Source: Isoetes taiwanensis (lineage: Eukaryota; Streptophyta; Lycopodiopsida; Isoetales; Isoetaceae). Taken from it: a stretch of DNA of 64,000 nucleotides. Positions 36,190-46,910 of the stretch are shown here, piece after piece; position 1 is the stretch's first letter, and the number at the start of each line of letters is the position of its first letter. The stretch is from NCBI GenBank assembly GCA_021234155.1, contig JAJEKV010000008.1:3547008-3611007 (forward strand), read 5' to 3'. The notes under the pieces are model-generated. The model did not search any database and was not told the origin of the DNA. It saw nothing but the letters and a program-made list of their open reading frames with translations. A program made the translations under genes and the position numbers.

Positions 36190-36745
36190 CAATCTCCGGA
36201 AGATTGAAGCAAGAGGATTGGCCAGCCCAAAGAATGTGGCGAGGTAAGAAGCTTGTGGTCCGCAGATATTACAGTAGTGCCCGTGAAGGACTTCGCTAAG
36301 TGGGCCCCTTCAATCGACCTCACTAAGAGTGTTAAGGTGAAAGATTGGAGAACACATTGGCTGAAAAATGTTCAAGCCTCATTTAAAAGTGCTTAAGGAA
36401 GCCTTAACAACAAAGACTGCTAGTTATGCCGCAGATCCGTGACAAGGACAAGATAAGAGTAACGTGATGCAAGTAAGATAGCCATTGCGTGGAGTCCTTA
36501 TGCAAGAAGGAAGAGAGTAGTGTTCTACGATTCCAAGAGCCGAACGACACCGAAGCAGTCAGCTTATCCAACCCACATGATCGTGAACTTCTAGCTATTG
36601 TGAGCTCTTCAGATTTGAGGCATTATTTGTTTGGGAGGAAGTTTCAGCTTAGATACTCCATCACCGTGAGTCTAATACATCTTTACCAACCGCCTCAATC
36701 TAAGGCAAAGGAGGTGGATGGAATCTCTAGAAGAGTATGATTTTG
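36190..36745 (+). pseudogene. Gypsy RNase H remnant
   Basis: The plus strand reads 'VFYDSKSR' (36520), 'HDRELLAIVSSSDLRHYLFG' then 'RKFQL' (36578-36655) and 'AKEVDGISRRV' (36705-36738), the usual end of gypsy RNase H ('A..vaDaLSRr'). The catalytic carboxylates before 'VFYDSKS' are not readable. Confidence 0.8.
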
Positions 36746-36779
36746 TGATTGCTTTATAAGCCGTACTGAATGTGGTTGG

Positions 36780-37320
36780 GCCGATGCCGCTGTTTATGAA
36801 GACCTACTCAAGATTCGGCGTAGTTATTTTTCCTCGCCAGTCGAATGAAGAAGCAGATGAAGAAGATATATCCCGGAGTGCCAGCTTGTGCCGAAACTAA
36901 AAGCCGAGCAGCCTTTCCGGACCCGTGAGCCTTGGAACCTCTAGCAAGGCCGAATGCGAAATGGGAAGTGGTAAGCATGGATTTTATCACGACTTCCTAA
37001 ACTCTTCGAGGCAAGGATGCATTAATAGTCGTAGAGACAACTATCTAAGATGGCACATTTTGTGCCTTGTAAGACTACCACACGATTAGATACCCGCTAT
37101 TTGTAAAGGAGATTTTTAGGCTCCATGGCATGCCCTCTAGAAATAATTTCTGACAGAGATCTCCAAGTTTATGAGTGCTTTTCGCAAGACCGCTTTAGGC
37201 ACTATCTCGACGGCTTCCTCCATGACACGCCTTATCATCCGCTGCATGATGGTCGCATCGAGCGCATCGACCCACTATTGAAGACTACGCTTAGAAGCTT
37301 TTGTGTGGAATAGCGTACCA
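36780..37320 (+). pseudogene. Gypsy integrase, partly open
   Basis: The plus strand gives a 'KWEVVSMDFIT' equivalent near 36960-36990, a damaged 'TKMAHFVPC' near 37050, then an open frame at 37125-37313 with 'MPLEIISDRDLQ' (second catalytic Asp), 'YHPLHDGRIERIDPLLKTTL' (catalytic Glu region). This is the integrase core that inserts element DNA into the genome. The HHCC finger was not seen. Confidence 0.85.
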
Positions 37321-37869
37321 AGTGGGATGAGTACATCCACTTGGTGGAATCTTCTACACCGTTGCTGCTGTGAGCCACCCCATGTCTCCCTTTCATGGTA
37401 AATTACGTACTGCCTAACCCCCTGACACCGGCACAACTCGTCTAAGGTTGAAGTATCCCAACAGATGCTAGTGATATGAAATGTGGAAGAAATAAGGATA
37501 CCTTCTAGCAACAAGAAGTCGGCGTAAGAGTGGCCGACGGCACAGACCGTATGGGGAGTTCAAGGTATGTATAGCTGTGGTCAAGATCAAGGTAGCAAGT
37601 TAAGCTTCCGATTGGGAGCTGTACAGTTTGCCCCTAGGTGGGCCGGTCCGCTTCAAGATTATGGAGAGAGGGCTCCTCAAGCCTACAACTGATCTTCCTA
37701 CCATCTCAAAGTTCAAGGTTTTCTAATGTGAAGTTTATTGAAAAGGCACAATAATCCTAACCCTCAGGAGGTCTTGGATAATCTAACTTTGTTGAAAAAT
37801 GACTAGAAGAGCAAGTCAAATTGTACAGCCTCCTAATTCATTTTGATAAGTCATTCGCTAAGACTCCAG

Positions 37870-37965
37870 GGAGGTCTCAAATTTTCTAAGATTTCGTCAA
37901 GTGGAAGCACTTGCCCGTGGAAGACGAATATTGGGTATTTCTGAACAGGATTTGAGAAGCAATAC
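37870..37965 (+). pseudogene. Chromodomain-like tail
   Basis: The plus strand reads 'FVKWKHLPVEDEYWVF', matching the chromodomain core 'yLVkWkGlpveeaTWE'. Such a tail after integrase defines plant chromoviruses and directs insertion to methylated-histone chromatin. Only about 25 residues can be read before stops. Confidence 0.65.
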
Positions 37966-38193
37966 CTTGAGTTTATGAAGGAGTTTGATGGGCGCAGTCA
38001 GTTCCAACTTGGTCGACCTTTCGACTTGCCGAGGTTAGCTTAGTATGCTTCTAAGTTAGTTTTTAAGCCCGCTCATGTCTTCTATTGGTGAGAGCACATG
38101 CCGCATCTTGAACGGTGGGCGATGATGGGATACTTTAAGGCATTCTCTAGGCCAACATGCAATTAAGAGGTATGCATGACCATTAGGGTCAAG

Positions 38194-38196
<3 letters not shown>

Positions 38197-38266
<70 letters not shown>
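38197..38266. repeat. (GA)35 microsatellite
   Basis: Seventy bases of pure GA lie in the gypsy 3' untranslated region, about 570 bp before the 3' LTR. The frames across it (Ser-Leu repeats on the minus strand) are artefacts. Confidence 0.95.
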
Positions 38267-38269
<3 letters not shown>

Positions 38270-38824
38270 AAGCGATGATGGGACATCTGGTTTGATGCTC
38301 CCTATGCCAAGATGAGTGGGTTCGCACACCTCGCCACAGGGGGCTCGCGGTGAAGGTCAGCGATCATACGATGATGGGGATCGGAGACGCTCCCCAGCTT
38401 AAAACCCTTGGGGCATGATGCACTAGGGGTACTTGACCTGCAACTGAAAGTACAAGGTAGCACTTGATCGATCATCTTAAATGGTCCTTAAGCTCAACCG
38501 AAAGGGCCATGATCGAAAGTGCAAGGTATTGGTAAGGGGAAATCCCCAAAACCACAAACTTATTAATTAAACTAACTTAATGTGCCCCAGCAGAGCGAGA
38601 AGTGAGCATCGAGGTGGGGCTTATAATAATATTTTGAATTCATTGTAAGAAGTGAACCTCGCTAAGGCTATATAATTGTATAAGTACAAATATAGCCTAA
38701 ATTTTGACATTTAACTCTTAATAGGAAGCTGGATCAAGCAAAGTGGAGTGGGCGTTCTTCCTGCGGGTTTTGGCAGATAGAGTAGGCTCGCCACCTTAGC
38801 GCACGCCGGTGACGCATTGTCCTA

Positions 38825-38836
38825 AGGGGGAGAGAA
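38825..38836 (+). promoter_or_regulatory. Polypurine tract
   Basis: AAGGGGGAGAGAA ends at the first base of the 3' LTR (TGTGACGC). It primes plus-strand synthesis in LTR retrotransposons and fixes the LTR start at 38837. Confidence 0.85.
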
Positions 38837-40320
38837 TGTGACGCTCCGTGGGAATAATATACGCTATAAAATAATGAGATATTCGACTCGGCCACTCATA
38901 CAAGTCTATCTAGGTAGCCTTGTATGCCTTAGAAAGTGGGCATGTGGTGACCCACACTCTATATGGGCCCTAACCCTAACTCCTAGACCCTTTCCCCCTC
39001 GACCTAGCACTAACTCATCTACGTGCTCCCAAAACCCCGCTTTCGAGCATCAGTTTCGGCCATAGCCTTACCGGAGCAAAGCAGTTCTGGGAAGGTGCAT
39101 GATCGCTGAGGGGAGCAAGCCTTCACCCACGCCAAGGAGCATGGAGACGCTGTGGATGGAGGAAGTCGAGGAGGTAGGTTGAGTAGAGTTCATAGTACAT
39201 CCGGAAGTTAGTACCCAGATGGGTTATATTTCGTGGTCTAGAGTAGACACTCTAGAATTTTGTTGAACATCTTGAACCCTAATTGCTGAACCCTAACCGA
39301 TATAGCGTTAGATATGTATGATTAGGTTAAGATGTTCTTATTATGATTATCATGATATGATGTTATGGGATGTTGGTTGATCAAAGTTTGCTCCTCTTGT
39401 ATCGAAGGGGTAGAGACCTAGGGCCATATGTAGTATGCTCCAGTGTAGATCCCTTTAGTTCCTATTAGTTATGTACTGTGCATAGGAACCCACCGGCTAT
39501 GGAAGCAATATATGACTCCAAGACTACACAAATGGCTAGAGGCAGATGGAGGAGATCTCACGAGTGGGGCTTCGGGGATCCCATAAGGCTAGGCTTATGG
39601 TCTATTACTTGCAGGGCTTCTGGCATGGTCCTACACCTCCCCGGGCAATGGTGCCTCGGCCTCAAGAGCTGTGCGTCGTACCTTGGCTCTTGTTTTGGGG
39701 GGTTCACTGGTACTAATCGCGGTGTCAGCTAATGATTCTCTAGCCGCCTCGCGGAGCCTCTAGACCCCCTGAAGGAGATGCAACTCCTTCCCACTGACGG
39801 ACCGTGGAGATGCAACTCCGAGTAGTCCCGAAGGCATACCATGGGATTGCATATCCTGGCTGTTGAGCTCACGCCAGCTCGGGATCTAGCCCATCCGGGC
39901 AAAAGTAGTATGCACTGTGGGGAGGGGCTGATGTGGAGGTCAACCCTAGCTATTAATTCTTATGCCAGCCCCGCCATTGTTATGGCTCTGGCCTCAGTTT
40001 ATCTTGAGGCCACTCCAACACCTCCTTATATGCCTGGTTTCATGGGGTAGGAGCCTTTGCTATGTTTTATGGCTTATGATTATGTTCTTTGCACCTATGG
40101 ATATGGATGAGCTAGTTCTCGATGATGTTTATGCTCCTCACTGTGATAGGAGCCTATAGGGAAGCTGGGGCAAGGCACGCTAAGACACCTTTCAGAAACT
40201 TTCCCCGCACTACTTTAGATTCCAGAAAGGGATAGACTCCGAGGCCCGCGGCGGCCGAGGACCTGATGGGGATTTCTACGGAGTAAGCGGCCGAGCCGTG
40301 ATATTTAGTAGGAGGCCACA
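38837..40320 (+). repeat. 3' LTR of the 13.1-kb gypsy element
   Basis: Starts TGTGACGCTCC after the polypurine tract and ends ..GGAGGCCACA. Homologous to 27212-28840 over its whole length. Confidence 0.9.
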
Positions 40321-40422
40321 AATGTAATATAATACAAACGCTAGAAGGGAAGAAAACTAAAAAAGAAAAGCAACAAGAAAAGAATCATTTAAACACCAGG
40401 AGCTAGCAGAGGCCTGCATACA

Positions 40423-40740
40423 CTTCGTGGTTTCACGAAGAGAGACAAAGTGTATCTCGCCCTCACATCAGAAGCAAAGTGTATTCCGGAATACACTTTT
40501 GCCCTGCGCAGGGCCAAAGTGCTCGGGAATGCTGCATCACACTTTGTCTCTTACTGCATGGAGGGCTTTCAGCATATTCCAAGTAATACACTTTGTCTCC
40601 TCACAGATGGGGCCAAGTGTATTCCTGAATATACTTTGTCTCCCCAAGCAAGACTTTGTCTCATGGGCTAAAGTGTATTCTAATACACTTTTGTCTTTCA
40701 CAGGAGCCATAGTGTATTTCTCAATACACTTCTTCCTATC
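40423..40740. repeat. Array of short palindromes, left cluster
   Basis: The motif AAAGTGTATTC and its complement GAATACACTTT alternate here. The clearest unit, 40476-40499, is a perfect 24-nt palindrome with half-site AAAGTGTATTCC. Degenerate units follow near 40612-40640, 40668-40692 and 40708-40732, often with TTTGTCTC or TTTTGCCC beside them. A separate perfect hairpin, CTTCGTG-GTTT-CACGAAG, opens the array at 40423-40440. Confidence 0.85.
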
Positions 40741-40855
40741 AAACAAAACCCAAAGTGGCATTCTACTTGTGGAGCTCCTTGACATTTCTTCTAGTGTAAA
40801 TTCCTCATCAACAACCTTTTGCAAGAGGCCTTCTAAGATATCCATATCCGTGTAG

Positions 40856-42640
40856 CCCTCGTGATTGCATGCTTATTGTCATTTCCTTTGTGACATCGGA
40901 CATCCTTTTTCTTTCTGAGACCTTTCCTTTGCTTTTCAAATCACCACGCTAACATGCAGGAAGGACGCTTTTTTGGAGGTCCCAAATCCGGGCAGAGAAA
41001 GCGATGTCAAGTGAGGGTTGCAGGGTATTCCGGTATCACAAAAAGAAACTTACCTCGCCTCTCAAGGCTAGTTGAAACCAGTTGTCATGTGGTATTAGAG
41101 ATCACATTTGTTAGCCTCACGATTTTGAGGCAAAATGACTCCACAAAGACACGCTTCCTTTAGTTCCGTGAGAGTATGGTTTCTTTAAATCATCTTCATA
41201 TTTTTCTTTAAATATGCTAACATATTCCCCTGCGGCATGAACTCCGGATTTTGTCCACTAAACTCATTTAAGCTTATATTCTTGTCGATTGGTAAGGCGG
41301 TTGGCAACGATTTTGGCTTCTTCGCTTTGTCGCCACACAGAAATGTACCAAGCAGAGCACAGAGATATCTTGGATTGTTTTTCTTTGTACAATCGCCTCC
41401 TTGCTTTGAAATCGGTTTCCAAGGACATAGTGCATGTAGGTTCAGATTTTCTCCGTCAGAGGTCCTCGGGGTGCATGCACCGATCCTACAACAAGAACAA
41501 CAATTGAGTAGCATGGGCATTGGATTGCCTTATTCTCGTCCTTCTCGATTTCTTATGGTCGCGATAGATTTTATGAACTCAGCGTGGGCGGCCACTACCC
41601 TTTTCATTCTTCTATGGCAACCTCATGGAAGCATCGGGCATATTACACCTTGCACATACTTGTTCTCGATTTATTTCTTCCATCCCCTCTCCGAGGTCTT
41701 GTCCACCTTTTTCTTTAATGGCCATCCCGTGCCTTGCCCTTCCCTTCTTCTTTTTGGTTGTTCCTTCGGGATTTCTCGCACTTCCCAAGCCGTTGTGCCT
41801 TCGGCTTCTTTGCGGTTCTTAGCTTAATTATGGTGGCTCTGGTCCGCTAAGTTTCTTTTTACAAGACTGGGACTGCTTCGTTTTGGGAACCTCCATCCGA
41901 TGACCTCCCTCATACTAGGAGAAGGTGATGATCCCCGATCTACCTTCCATCCGAATGTCGACTCACTGACAGAAAGTCCTCGGCCAGACTAGAACAACCT
42001 CGCTTCAATTAGTGAAGACAGCTTCGCTTGGTCCGGCCGTGTGAAAGAAATTGTATGTAGCTCCTCGTGGTTGCACACTCCATTAACCAAAGCTTGTATG
42101 TCTACAACAATGAAGCCTTGGGAGGTCTTGGTGATAGCTCTCTCAATTCGCCCCTCCTTTGGTCCAAAGAACTCCTCGAGACTTCTTTTATTGTGTACCT
42201 GTGTTAAGAAACTCTCGAGTCCGGTGATATCGCTTTGTTGCCAAAGACTTTGCAAACGTAAAACGCTGCCAATATGGTTTTATCTTCCTACCGCACTGTT
42301 ACGAACACCGCGTTTGAAATTTTCATATAGCGTACTCGTCCGCGTCGTACGGGTGCTTCACAGGGTGTGGACGCTTTGACAATCTTCGTGAGATTTTTTG
42401 GTGCCTTCGCTTCCTTCTTCCGTGCCCGCATCAAACGCTTAAAACAACAATGTTAAGACAAGAACGACCAAAACCGTGATTCCGTATCAAGATTTGCTAA
42501 TTTCAAGGCCAAAGAAAACGTAGTAAGCAAAAAATATTGTCTCTTCAACACGACATTTTCATGCTTTGATTGACTAAAAAGTGGTATGTTCAACTCAAAA
42601 GTGGTTTGTTTTGAGCGTGCGATATGTTTAAGCCAAAAAA
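40856..42640 (-). other. Segment between the palindrome arrays; minus-strand open pieces
   Basis: Minus-strand frames at 42255-41989 ('GPKEGRIERAITKTSQGFIV' then 'VDIQALVNGVCNHEELHTIS') and 41520-41185 ('NPEFMPQGNMLAYLKKNMKM') look protein-like, with a Lys/Arg-rich stretch between them at 41830-41690. By position between two inverted-motif arrays they could be a degraded transposase or captured gene, but I recognise no family. The overlapping plus-strand frame at 41237-41827 is Phe/Ser/Leu-rich and likely a shadow. Confidence 0.3.
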
Positions 42641-42656
42641 ATAAATGTTTCACGAG

Positions 42657-42765
42657 GCAAAGTGTATTCCGAATACACTTTGCTCATATAGCTGGGCCAG
42701 CGCGTATTCCTCGAATACTTTGCCCTCTCTTTCAAGGGGAAAGTGTATTCCGTATCACACTTTGC
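42657..42765. repeat. Array of short palindromes, right cluster
   Basis: Three units of the same motif as at 40423-40740: a perfect one at 42657-42683 (half-site GCAAAGTGTATTC around a central C), a degenerate one at 42702-42724, and one at 42740-42765. The left and right clusters also share a TTTCACGA-G lead-in and a CTGGGCC- or CAGGGCC-type spacer. Confidence 0.85.
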
Positions 42766-43244
42766 CACAAAAAGCCCAAAAGTACACTAGCCTACAAAAA
42801 TAAATCAACAAACACACGGTAAAGACATGTAATTTTCTTACATACGCATTCGCCCATTATTTTTGCTATATAACCTAATACAAGAAAGCGAGCGAAGGCC
42901 TAAGGCGCCGTCAAGGATTAAAACTCAATGCTGAATACGCGAACCGAGGCGAATAAATCTCCCTTTTTAAAGTAATGGTTCAAAAAATGGGAATGGAATG
43001 AGTCCCACTTTAATTAAATACGACTTTTAAATGTTTGGGCAGCAATGAGAAAAGCGTGCCCAAAATATGCTCGCCCTGTGATTCTTATTTTTGTAATTGT
43101 TGTGTGTGTATATAAACTATGGCACTCTGTGGTATTATAGATTATAGAAATGGAGCCAAGCAGTTGCTGGGCATAGCTAGGAACCATAAATGATATACTA
43201 GAGCAAATTGTTAAATGAATCCACGTTTTTAAATCAAATTGGAT
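42766..43244. other. No gene recognised
   Basis: AT-rich spacer between the palindrome cluster and the pyrimidine tract. Confidence 0.5.
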
Positions 43245-44222
43245 CATGTTTTCGCTTCCCCTTCCTTTTTCTTTTTCCTTTTGCCTTTCCCTTTCCGTTT
43301 TCCCATTTATCTTTTTTATTTTTCCACTATCCCATTTCCCCCATCTCCCTTTCCGTTTTCCTATTTTCCCCTTCTCCATTTTTTCTTTTCTAATTGCTCA
43401 TTTCCTTTTCTTCCATTTCTGTTTGACCCCATCCTTTTTCCTTTTTCCTTTGTCCCCTTTCCCCTCCATTTTCTCCCTTTTTCCTTTCCCATTGTTCCAT
43501 TCCCCGGCTTCCAATGTCTCTTTTTCTATTTTTCTGTTCCTTTTGTTCTCATTCCCTTCCTATTTTCCCAATTTACCCTTATTTTTCCCTTTTTCTTTTT
43601 CCCGTTTGCTCTTCCCCCCACTTCTTTTTTCTTATTTTTGTTTTTCTTTTCAATTCAATTCAATCCCCCTCCCTCCCCGATTGTTTTAATCTTTCCTTTT
43701 TCTATTTCCCCACTATCCGCTTTTCCTTTTTCCCTTTTTCTATTTCCCCTTTCCTTTTTTTCCTCCCCCTCTTGTTTCAGCTTCCTCCTTCCTCCTTTGC
43801 CCATGGCTTTTTTTTCCTTCTCTTTCCTCCTCCTCTTTCCTGTCCCTTCTCTTTTTCCCCATTTTTCGTGACCTTTTTCCTTCCATTCCCCCCTCTTCCC
43901 CTCCCTTTGCCTTTTCTCCTTTCCTTTCCCTTCTCCCATATCCCTTTTCCCCATCTTTTTTCTCTTTTCCGTTTTCTAGTGCCCTTTTTCCTTCCCTTTT
44001 TCCCATGCCCTTTCCTTCCCTTTCTTCCTCTTTTGTTCTTTTCCCTTTCCTTTTTTTCCATGACTTTCCTTTTCCCCTTTCCTTGCCCTTTCCCTCTTCC
44101 TTTTCCCCTCTTTCTTCTTCGTATTTTCTCTATGCCCTTTTTTCCTTCCTCTCTCTTTCCTTCCCTCCTTTCCTTTCCTTTATCCCTTTCTCCTCCCTTT
44201 TTTCTTTGTCTCTTCTTGTTTG
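43245..44222. repeat. Polypyrimidine tract of about 980 bp
   Basis: The plus strand is almost wholly C and T, built from CCTTTTCC, CCCTTTTT and TTCCCTTT words with no fixed period. The overlapping long frames on both strands (Phe/Pro/Ser on plus, Lys/Glu/Gly/Arg on minus) are products of this composition and not genes. Confidence 0.95.
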
Positions 44223-45735
44223 CTTGAGTTTTTGATACAAACTTCATGAAATAGTTTGGAAGTTAATGAAGTTCGCAAAGGCAATCGTGTTATTTCAAGG
44301 AGAGCCTTCTGAAATTTTTGATGTGGAGAGGTATCGCAAGGATGTCCAGTTTTTCCCTTTATAGAGTCAGCCCTCACGATCTCCCTTCCTATGGAGTCTC
44401 CCAGGTACGAGTTGTGGGATCCTTTTGGCCCTTTGAGACATCCCCCAAATCATTCACCTCACCCTTCCCCGGTGCTTTTTCCCTCGGGCTCCCCCACCGG
44501 CTCTGGCTCTCGCTTCTGGCCTTGTCCATGCTGATGGAATTATGCTTATATTATACTATGTGAATGCTAGAAGTTACAATCGAAGATTCTACAAGGTTGG
44601 TTTATTCTAGGTTGAAGACATATGCATGGTGTCTTCTAAGTGATTCACATGATTACAGATATATATGCACCCTTAAGCGATCTACAGAAGTTAATGAATC
44701 ATATCCAAAGATTGTTAACTAGTACGAATAATAGGTGAACATGACCTATGTGCAAAGGTTGAAAAATTGAGCTTTAAAGGTCATATTAAGTTTCAATAGT
44801 TTAAAGACTTAAATACTAGGTCGAATTGTACTAAGCCATGTTATATTTATTCATTGCAGGAACGAAGCAAAACTGTAGAGCAGTTCATAACACCGATTCT
44901 CCGTAAATTGACGCCGCATGAAACAAACTATAAGAAGAGTCAATGATTTGTATTTTAATAAGATTTAGAAGCTGGATTCATCTACCTGGTGAGTGCCTAT
45001 GCTCTTGGGGAAGTATTTTGTTCTCATTGCTAGAGTATTATGATCGATACCATATGAACAATGTTTTAATCATTCACTTTGCTACAGTAGTCGAAGGTTA
45101 ATCATTGAATAATTTTTGCACTATTAAGTTGAATATTTGAAATTTTCTCTAGCCTAAATATTTCCTAGACAATTATTTATCTAATCCTATCATATGCACT
45201 CCAAGACGTAGTGCAGATGGCCCTCAATAGGTACAACTCATCTTCAAGCCTAGTACTCTAACAATTGTCTCCACTCTTGGACAAGGCTCCAAAGGCACTT
45301 ACAGTTTGACACCACCACTGGATGGAAGTCGTTGCTGACAACAAATACCTACCCCACAAGGTGGCTACCAAGCTAGTGTGGAAGTTCATAGTTGTGGATT
45401 TTGTTTTTATAAATTTTAGAGGATCTTATTATCCCCTAATACCATTTCAAGTCTGACAAACCCTTACTCTTGACTTGCGAGTTCCTGTTTAAAAAACAAA
45501 CCTGCCATTGAAGCAGGTTCTTATACCACCTAATCCGTCAAAGTGGCAATTAGGAATTTCTCGCGAAGAAATAAAAGAGAAGGAATTTCCCGCAAAGAAA
45601 CAAAAGATAATGATTCTTCTCTAAAGAAACCAGAGGAATTAAATTCGGGTTAACAAGATTGCTTAAGATTGCAGTCTCAAACCCAGCTAATCCAGATTAC
45701 GTCATGTCAGGCAGAATTTGTCATGACTGTGCTTT
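44223..45735. other. No gene recognised
   Basis: AT-rich with short frames only. No element ends or repeats recognised. Confidence 0.5.
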
Positions 45736-46412
45736 CTCGAGGAGGATCAGTTTGGATTGAGGCACTCCTGGAATGCCTCAACCCAAACAGAGCACTCTGA
45801 CTTTGTCAATGGGCCAATAGAGAGAGCATATTCTCGACTCTCTTCACCCGTGCCTCAATATCAAACTAAGCCCCCGATGTATTCTCGCCTCACAAGTTGA
45901 AAATACAACCCAGATTAGACCCTTTGAGCCAGTCGAGAAGTCCTTGTGGATGCATTACCCAGTTGAGAATATAACCCCTGTTACCTTTCCCTACTAACTA
46001 GTCGAAAAGGCTTATTCTTGACTTGCATCACTCTAACCTTTGCTAATTTTCCTGATTGGTTAGTCGAAAGTCTTATTCTAGACTCGCAAATCGAGAATGC
46101 CTCTACCCAAATTAGATACATCTCCAAATCTTCAAAGGGGAGGGGCTTAGCCTGTGTGGTGGCATCCTCGATTTGCTAGTCGAGAATGCATTCTCCACTC
46201 GTGGGTCGAGAATACAACCTATTCGAGGATATAGCCCATGTTAGTTTTCTTGGCTCGCTAGTTGAGGCCTATTCTCGACTTATAAGTCGAAAAAAACTTT
46301 AGCCAAACTAGATCCCTCTCCTAATCTTCAAAGGGGAGGGGCTTAGTCTGGGCAGAGGCAACCTCGACTTGTGAGCCGAGAATGAATCTTGACTCGCGAA
46401 TCGAGATATATT
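45736..46412. repeat. Array of TCGAGAAT / ATTCTCGA motifs
   Basis: TTCTCGACT-like words and their complement AGTCGAGAA recur well over a dozen times in 0.7 kb, often as close inverted pairs such as CTTGACTCGC..CGAATCGAG. A longer unit around ATCTTCAAAGGGGAGGGGCT (about 46129 and 46325) repeats at about 196 bp. No frame is open. The array lies just beyond an LTR fragment. Confidence 0.8.
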
Positions 46413-46434
46413 AGGCACTCTAGCGTATCAGACT

Positions 46435-46625
46435 TATTACTGTTTGGGTTTAAAACCCCTGCCCTGAAGGGTTTTCGAGGGAAAAAATCGTGGCAATAAT
46501 AAAAATGGTGTCAAACTGTACAAATATATAGCATTATGAAATATATGTATATATATGTCAAGTGTGTATCTGAGGACATAACTGTTCCCGCATATCCATG
46601 ACTTCTTGAGGAAATGATCCCAGCA
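46435..46625 (-). repeat. Copia-type LTR fragment
   Basis: On the minus strand it starts TGCTGGGATCATTTCC, resembling the common copia LTR start TGTTGGGATCATT, and runs through an AT-rich stretch to TCGAAAACCCTTCAGGG. A related fragment lies at 49262-49504. No coding part of its parent is seen. Confidence 0.5.
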
Positions 46626-46882
46626 GAAGTAATAGGAAATTTTCTTGCTAAAAATAGCAAAGTCTTTGGTTACTTCTGGTAGGAATGGAGTGTGAGTATA
46701 TAGGTGGTAGGCTGGGTTAGATTCAGTAGGAAATGTATCGATTATGCGTAAAGAATTTCGTGAACCAAAACAAAGGAGTGTTACATATGTCATAAGAGTC
46801 CGATCACATGTAGCCGCCAACAGGGGCCGAAAGATGTCAATGGATCAAAATTCCCAACAACATAAAGCATTACATTTTATAA

Positions 46883-46910
46883 CTAGTTATGGTGCCCGGC
46901 GTTGCCGGGC
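46883..46910 (-). mobile_element. Helitron 3' terminus
   Basis: The minus strand reads GCCCGGC-AAC-GCCGGGC, a perfect 7-bp-stem hairpin, then ACCATAA, then CTAG followed by T. A GC-rich hairpin a few bases before CTRR, inserted before T, defines the Helitron 3' end. The element would extend toward higher coordinates. A TCTATAATATATAATAAATA start at about 48196 is a possible 5' end, but the base before it is T, not A. Confidence 0.75.

Larger units (their letters stand above)
27212..40320 (+). mobile_element. Ty3/gypsy LTR retrotransposon with both LTRs, chromovirus-like, 13.1 kb
   Basis: Two direct repeats of about 1.5-1.6 kb (27212-28840 and 38837-40320) bracket an internal region with a primer-binding site directly after the 5' LTR, a polypurine tract directly before the 3' LTR, and reverse transcriptase, RNase H, integrase and chromodomain-like sequence in that order. 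The LTRs share long blocks that are nearly identical, such as TTCTTATTATGATTATCATG and the block around GTTGGTTGATCAAAGTTTGC, implying a fairly young insertion. Yet they also differ by many small indels at CTG and CAG. The internal region (about 10 kb) is about twice the usual length. A target duplication could not be read. The element is broken as read. Confidence 0.9.

Noticed and set aside
38056-38286. Minus-strand frame with a Ser-Leu repeat
   Set aside because: It is the GA microsatellite read as protein.
40423-40740. CRISPR-like array of repeats and spacers
   Set aside because: The units are palindromes in both orientations with uneven spacing and divergence, in plant nuclear DNA; no cas-like gene is present.
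40427-40855. 142-codon plus-strand frame
   Set aside because: It runs through the palindrome array, so its repeated residues reflect the DNA motif, not a conserved protein.
43208-44247. Several frames of 100-237 codons on both strands
   Set aside because: They are translations of the polypyrimidine tract; all are built from Phe/Pro/Ser/Leu or Lys/Glu/Gly/Arg only.
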